Part shown: positions 13,201 to 14,753 of the stretch, in pieces | Numbering within the stretch: the first letter of the stretch is position 1 | Layout: every line of letters starts with the position of its first letter | Assembly (NCBI GenBank): GCA_022827045.1 | Contig: JAJDTQ010000218.1 | Coordinates: 1 to 14,753 of the forward strand | Direction: 5' to 3' | Source of the DNA: Candidatus Binatia bacterium | GTDB lineage: Bacteria > Desulfobacterota_B > Binatia > UBA9968 > JAJDTQ01 | DNA: 14,753 bases | Position numbers and translations under genes: made by a program | The notes under the pieces: generated by a model | What the model saw: only the letters and a program-made list of their open reading frames with translations | Told to the model about the DNA's origin: nothing | Database searches by the model: none

Positions 13201-13309
13201 AAAACTCCCGTTTCCGCACACCGCGAAATGTTCCGCACAATATAGGGTTTTCCACGACAATTTCAAACGGCCCGAGCCGAACTTCCTTGTCGGTACCGAA
13301 TACCCTCAT
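13166..13309 (-). CDS. Possible small protein of 47 residues between the PKS and ACP genes
   Basis: An ATG at 13309 starts 7 nt after the PKS stop, with AGGGTGA overlapping that stop as ribosome site, and gives 47 residues ('MRVFGTDKEVRLGPFEIVVE' and on) ending in 'GMVPCGYTGR', 20 nt before the ACP gene. It contains two Cys and no membrane segment. I do not recognise it. The position in the operon favours a gene. Against it, only about 60 percent of third codon bases are G or C, much less than in its neighbours, and a promoter-like site and hairpins lie inside it. It may be a leader peptide, a remnant of a longer gene, or non-coding. Confidence 0.35.
   Translation of the reverse strand: MRVFGTDKEVRLGPFEIVVENPILCGTFRGVRKREFYGMVPCGYTGR
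13239..13266 (-). promoter_or_regulatory. Internal sigma-70-like promoter for ACP, hydrolase and clpP
   Basis: On the minus strand TTGAAA (13266-13261) and TATATT (13244-13239) are 16 bp apart, each matching five of six consensus bases. A start near 13232 would give a leader of about 87 nt before the ACP ATG that includes the competing hairpins. It is the most A+T-rich spot in this region. Sequence match only. Confidence 0.5.
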
Positions 13310-13316
13310 CGACGGC

Positions 13317-14753
13317 TCACCCTGGCAGCCGTTTGGGCGCCTCGATCCAGTAGCGGCGGCGCTCGAACGGGTAGCCGGGCAACGAGATCCGGCGCCGGCT
13401 TTCTCCCGCGAAGAGGCCGGCAAAGGAAACCCCCAGTCCCGCCTCGTAGGCGCCGGCCACCGCCGCGACGAACCCATTGTCCGACGGTGCGTTGCGCCGG
13501 AGGCTCGACAATACCACCGGCGCCCCGTGGTTCCCCCCTCCGTCCGCCGGCGACGGCCACGCGGGCACCACCGCCGGAGCCAGCACGGCCTCCGGACCGA
13601 TCTCAACCACCACGTCCACCTCCAGGGCCGCCAGCGTCGAGACGCATTCCGCGAACGCGGCGAGCTCACGCTCTTGGCCGCGCCAGTACGCCCCATCGAG
13701 CACGTCACCGGGCTCCACGGTCCGTCCGGTCACGCCGCTCACCAGGACCAGGGACGGCGGCGCCCACGCGACGCCGGCGAGGAGCGCTTCCAGGTCGTCC
13801 GGATCGGAGTCCGGGGCTTCACCCGCGGACGACGGCGCCGACAGCGCACCCCGCGCCATGGCCAGACGCAAGCCGTCTTCCAGTCCGAACATTCCGGCCG
13901 CCTGCGCGGCCGCCAACTCTCCCAGGTCCTGCCCCACCACCACGGTCGGGCGAATCCCGACACTCGACCACAGCGCCGTAAGCGCGCACTCCAGCGCATA
14001 AACGGCCGGCTGCATCCACGCCGGGGCGTCCAGGTCTTCCTCCGAACCGGCCCGGCCGAACATCACCTCCAGCAGCGATGCGCTTCGCGTTTCTCGAAGC
14101 ACCGCGTCGCAACGGTCCAGAACCGCCCGCACCACCGGTTCGCTTTCGTACAACGCCTGGCCCATGCCGACCCACTGGCTGCCCTGGCCGGTGTACGCGA
14201 AGGCGACCTTTGTCGCCGCCGCCACGGGTCGCTCGGCCGCATCCGCCAACTTCTTCAGCCCGTCCCGCAACGACGCGGCATCCCGGAACACCACGCCCGC
14301 CCGGTGGTCGAAATGGCTGCGTCCCACGCCGGCCGTCCACGCCATGTCCGCCAGCAGTGCCTGCACGGGGGTATCTTCGTCCGGCGAATCCCCGGCGCGC
14401 TCGTCAAGCCACGACAAATACCGCTGCGCGAGTTCCCGAAGCGCCTGGTCCGATTTCCCCGACAGGGGCAGCAACCGGTTTTCGCGCTCCCGCACCACCT
14501 CTTCGACCGGCGGCAGGTCCGCGACCGCTTCGGGCAGGGAGACCGCATGCGTGGAACCCACGGGGGACCCGTCATCATCCGGCCCGGCACCGGCCGCTCC
14601 GTACCCCTCCAACACGACGTGCGCGTTGGTTCCCGATATCCCGAACGCGCTTACTCCTGCCCGCGGCGGCCGATCGGGGTCGCGCGGCCACTCCGTCGGC
14701 TCGGAGGTCACCCGAACCGGGAGCCTGTCCCAGTCCAGATGCGGGTTCGGCTC
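13317..14753 (-). CDS. Type I polyketide synthase, C-terminal part: ketosynthase tail and degenerate acyltransferase
   Basis: The open frame enters from the right edge and gives 478 residues before its stop. Residues 1-50 are the end of a ketosynthase and its linker: 'EPNPHLDWDRLPV' and 'RAGVSAFGISGTNAHVVLE'. From about 180 an acyltransferase domain follows with 'FAYTGQGSQWVGMG'. At the nucleophile elbow the canonical G-H-S-L-G reads 'VVVGQDLGELAAA': Ser is Asp276 and His is Gln275. The later catalytic-His segment (normally H-S-P-x-M) is missing, and only 63 residues separate Asp276 from 'VSGVTGR', roughly 70 fewer than usual. 'YWRGQERE', 'VEIGPEAVLAP' and the post-AT linker 'LPGYPFERRRYWIEAP' follow, then the protein ends with no KR or ACP domain. 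The domain therefore seems unable to load extender units; loading in trans or a structural role is inferred. A discrete ACP gene follows downstream. Confidence 0.92.
   Translation of the reverse strand, partial: EPNPHLDWDRLPVRVTSEPTEWPRDPDRPPRAGVSAFGISGTNAHVVLEGYGAAGAGPDDDGSPVGSTHAVSLPEAVADLPPVEEVVRERENRLLPLSGKSDQALRELAQRYLSWLDERAGDSPDEDTPVQALLADMAWTAGVGRSHFDHRAGVVFRDAASLRDGLKKLADAAERPVAAATKVAFAYTGQGSQWVGMGQALYESEPVVRAVLDRCDAVLRETRSASLLEVMFGRAGSEEDLDAPAWMQPAVYALECALTALWSSVGIRPTVVVGQDLGELAAAQAAGMFGLEDGLRLAMARGALSAPSSAGEAPDSDPDDLEALLAGVAWAPPSLVLVSGVTGRTVEPGDVLDGAYWRGQERELAAFAECVSTLAALEVDVVVEIGPEAVLAPAVVPAWPSPADGGGNHGAPVVLSSLRRNAPSDNGFVAAVAGAYEAGLGVSFAGLFAGESRRRISLPGYPFERRRYWIEAPKRLPG

Noticed and set aside
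1..14753. tRNA, rRNA, CRISPR arrays, transposases or integrases
   Set aside because: None was recognised by eye on either strand; the only repeats are the hairpin cluster, the linker repeats and the short direct repeat pair.

Overview
The window is GC-rich (about two-thirds G+C), densely coded bacterial DNA with frequent short gene overlaps and strong GC bias at third codon positions. A RodZ-type protein, Sec-exported proteins and several CaiB/BaiF CoA-transferase and acyl-CoA dehydrogenase genes suggest an uncultured Gram-negative bacterium with large acyl-CoA and secondary-metabolite capacity (Tectomicrobia or a deltaproteobacterial-type lineage would fit). This is inference; no rRNA or other decisive phylogenetic marker is present.

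Left part, minus strand (1-3217): an acyl-CoA dehydrogenase followed by two family III CoA-transferases, joined by 4-nt and 1-nt overlaps and preceded by a recognisable promoter. It reads as an acyl-CoA catabolic operon that leaves the window on the left. Neither CoA-transferase has Asp at the position where the family normally carries its nucleophile (Glu207 and Ala207).

Middle part, plus strand (3293-11208): an FmdB-type zinc-ribbon protein with its own promoter; an aldo/keto reductase, class I/II aminotransferase and short-chain dehydrogenase set; a secreted DUF3179-type protein; and a compact rodZ-like, threonine aldolase, FAD amine oxidase unit. The DUF3179-type gene carries an in-frame TGA at codon 101, at the first Cys of the family's Cys-x-x-Cys. 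A perfect 7-bp hairpin with a 5-nt loop begins 13 nt after the TGA, and the frame stays open for 228 more codons. The best explanation is a selenoprotein with a Sec-Pro-Leu-Cys redox motif, and this is the main discovery candidate.

The plus-strand genes end at a cluster of three CCCTCTCCC/GGGAGAGGG hairpins (11221-11386), which separates them from a convergent minus-strand unit.

Right part, minus strand (11401-14753), in transcription order: the C-terminal end of a type I polyketide synthase (ketosynthase tail plus a degenerate acyltransferase with Ser replaced by Asp and a shortened catalytic region), a doubtful 47-codon ORF overlying a promoter-like site and competing hairpins, a stand-alone acyl carrier protein broken by a frameshift, an alpha/beta hydrolase, and an intact clpP with no clpX beside it. 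A clpP paralogue closely coupled to polyketide genes raises a self-resistance hypothesis; the broken ACP and dead AT raise the alternative that the cluster is decaying. No tRNA, rRNA, CRISPR array, transposase or integrase was seen.
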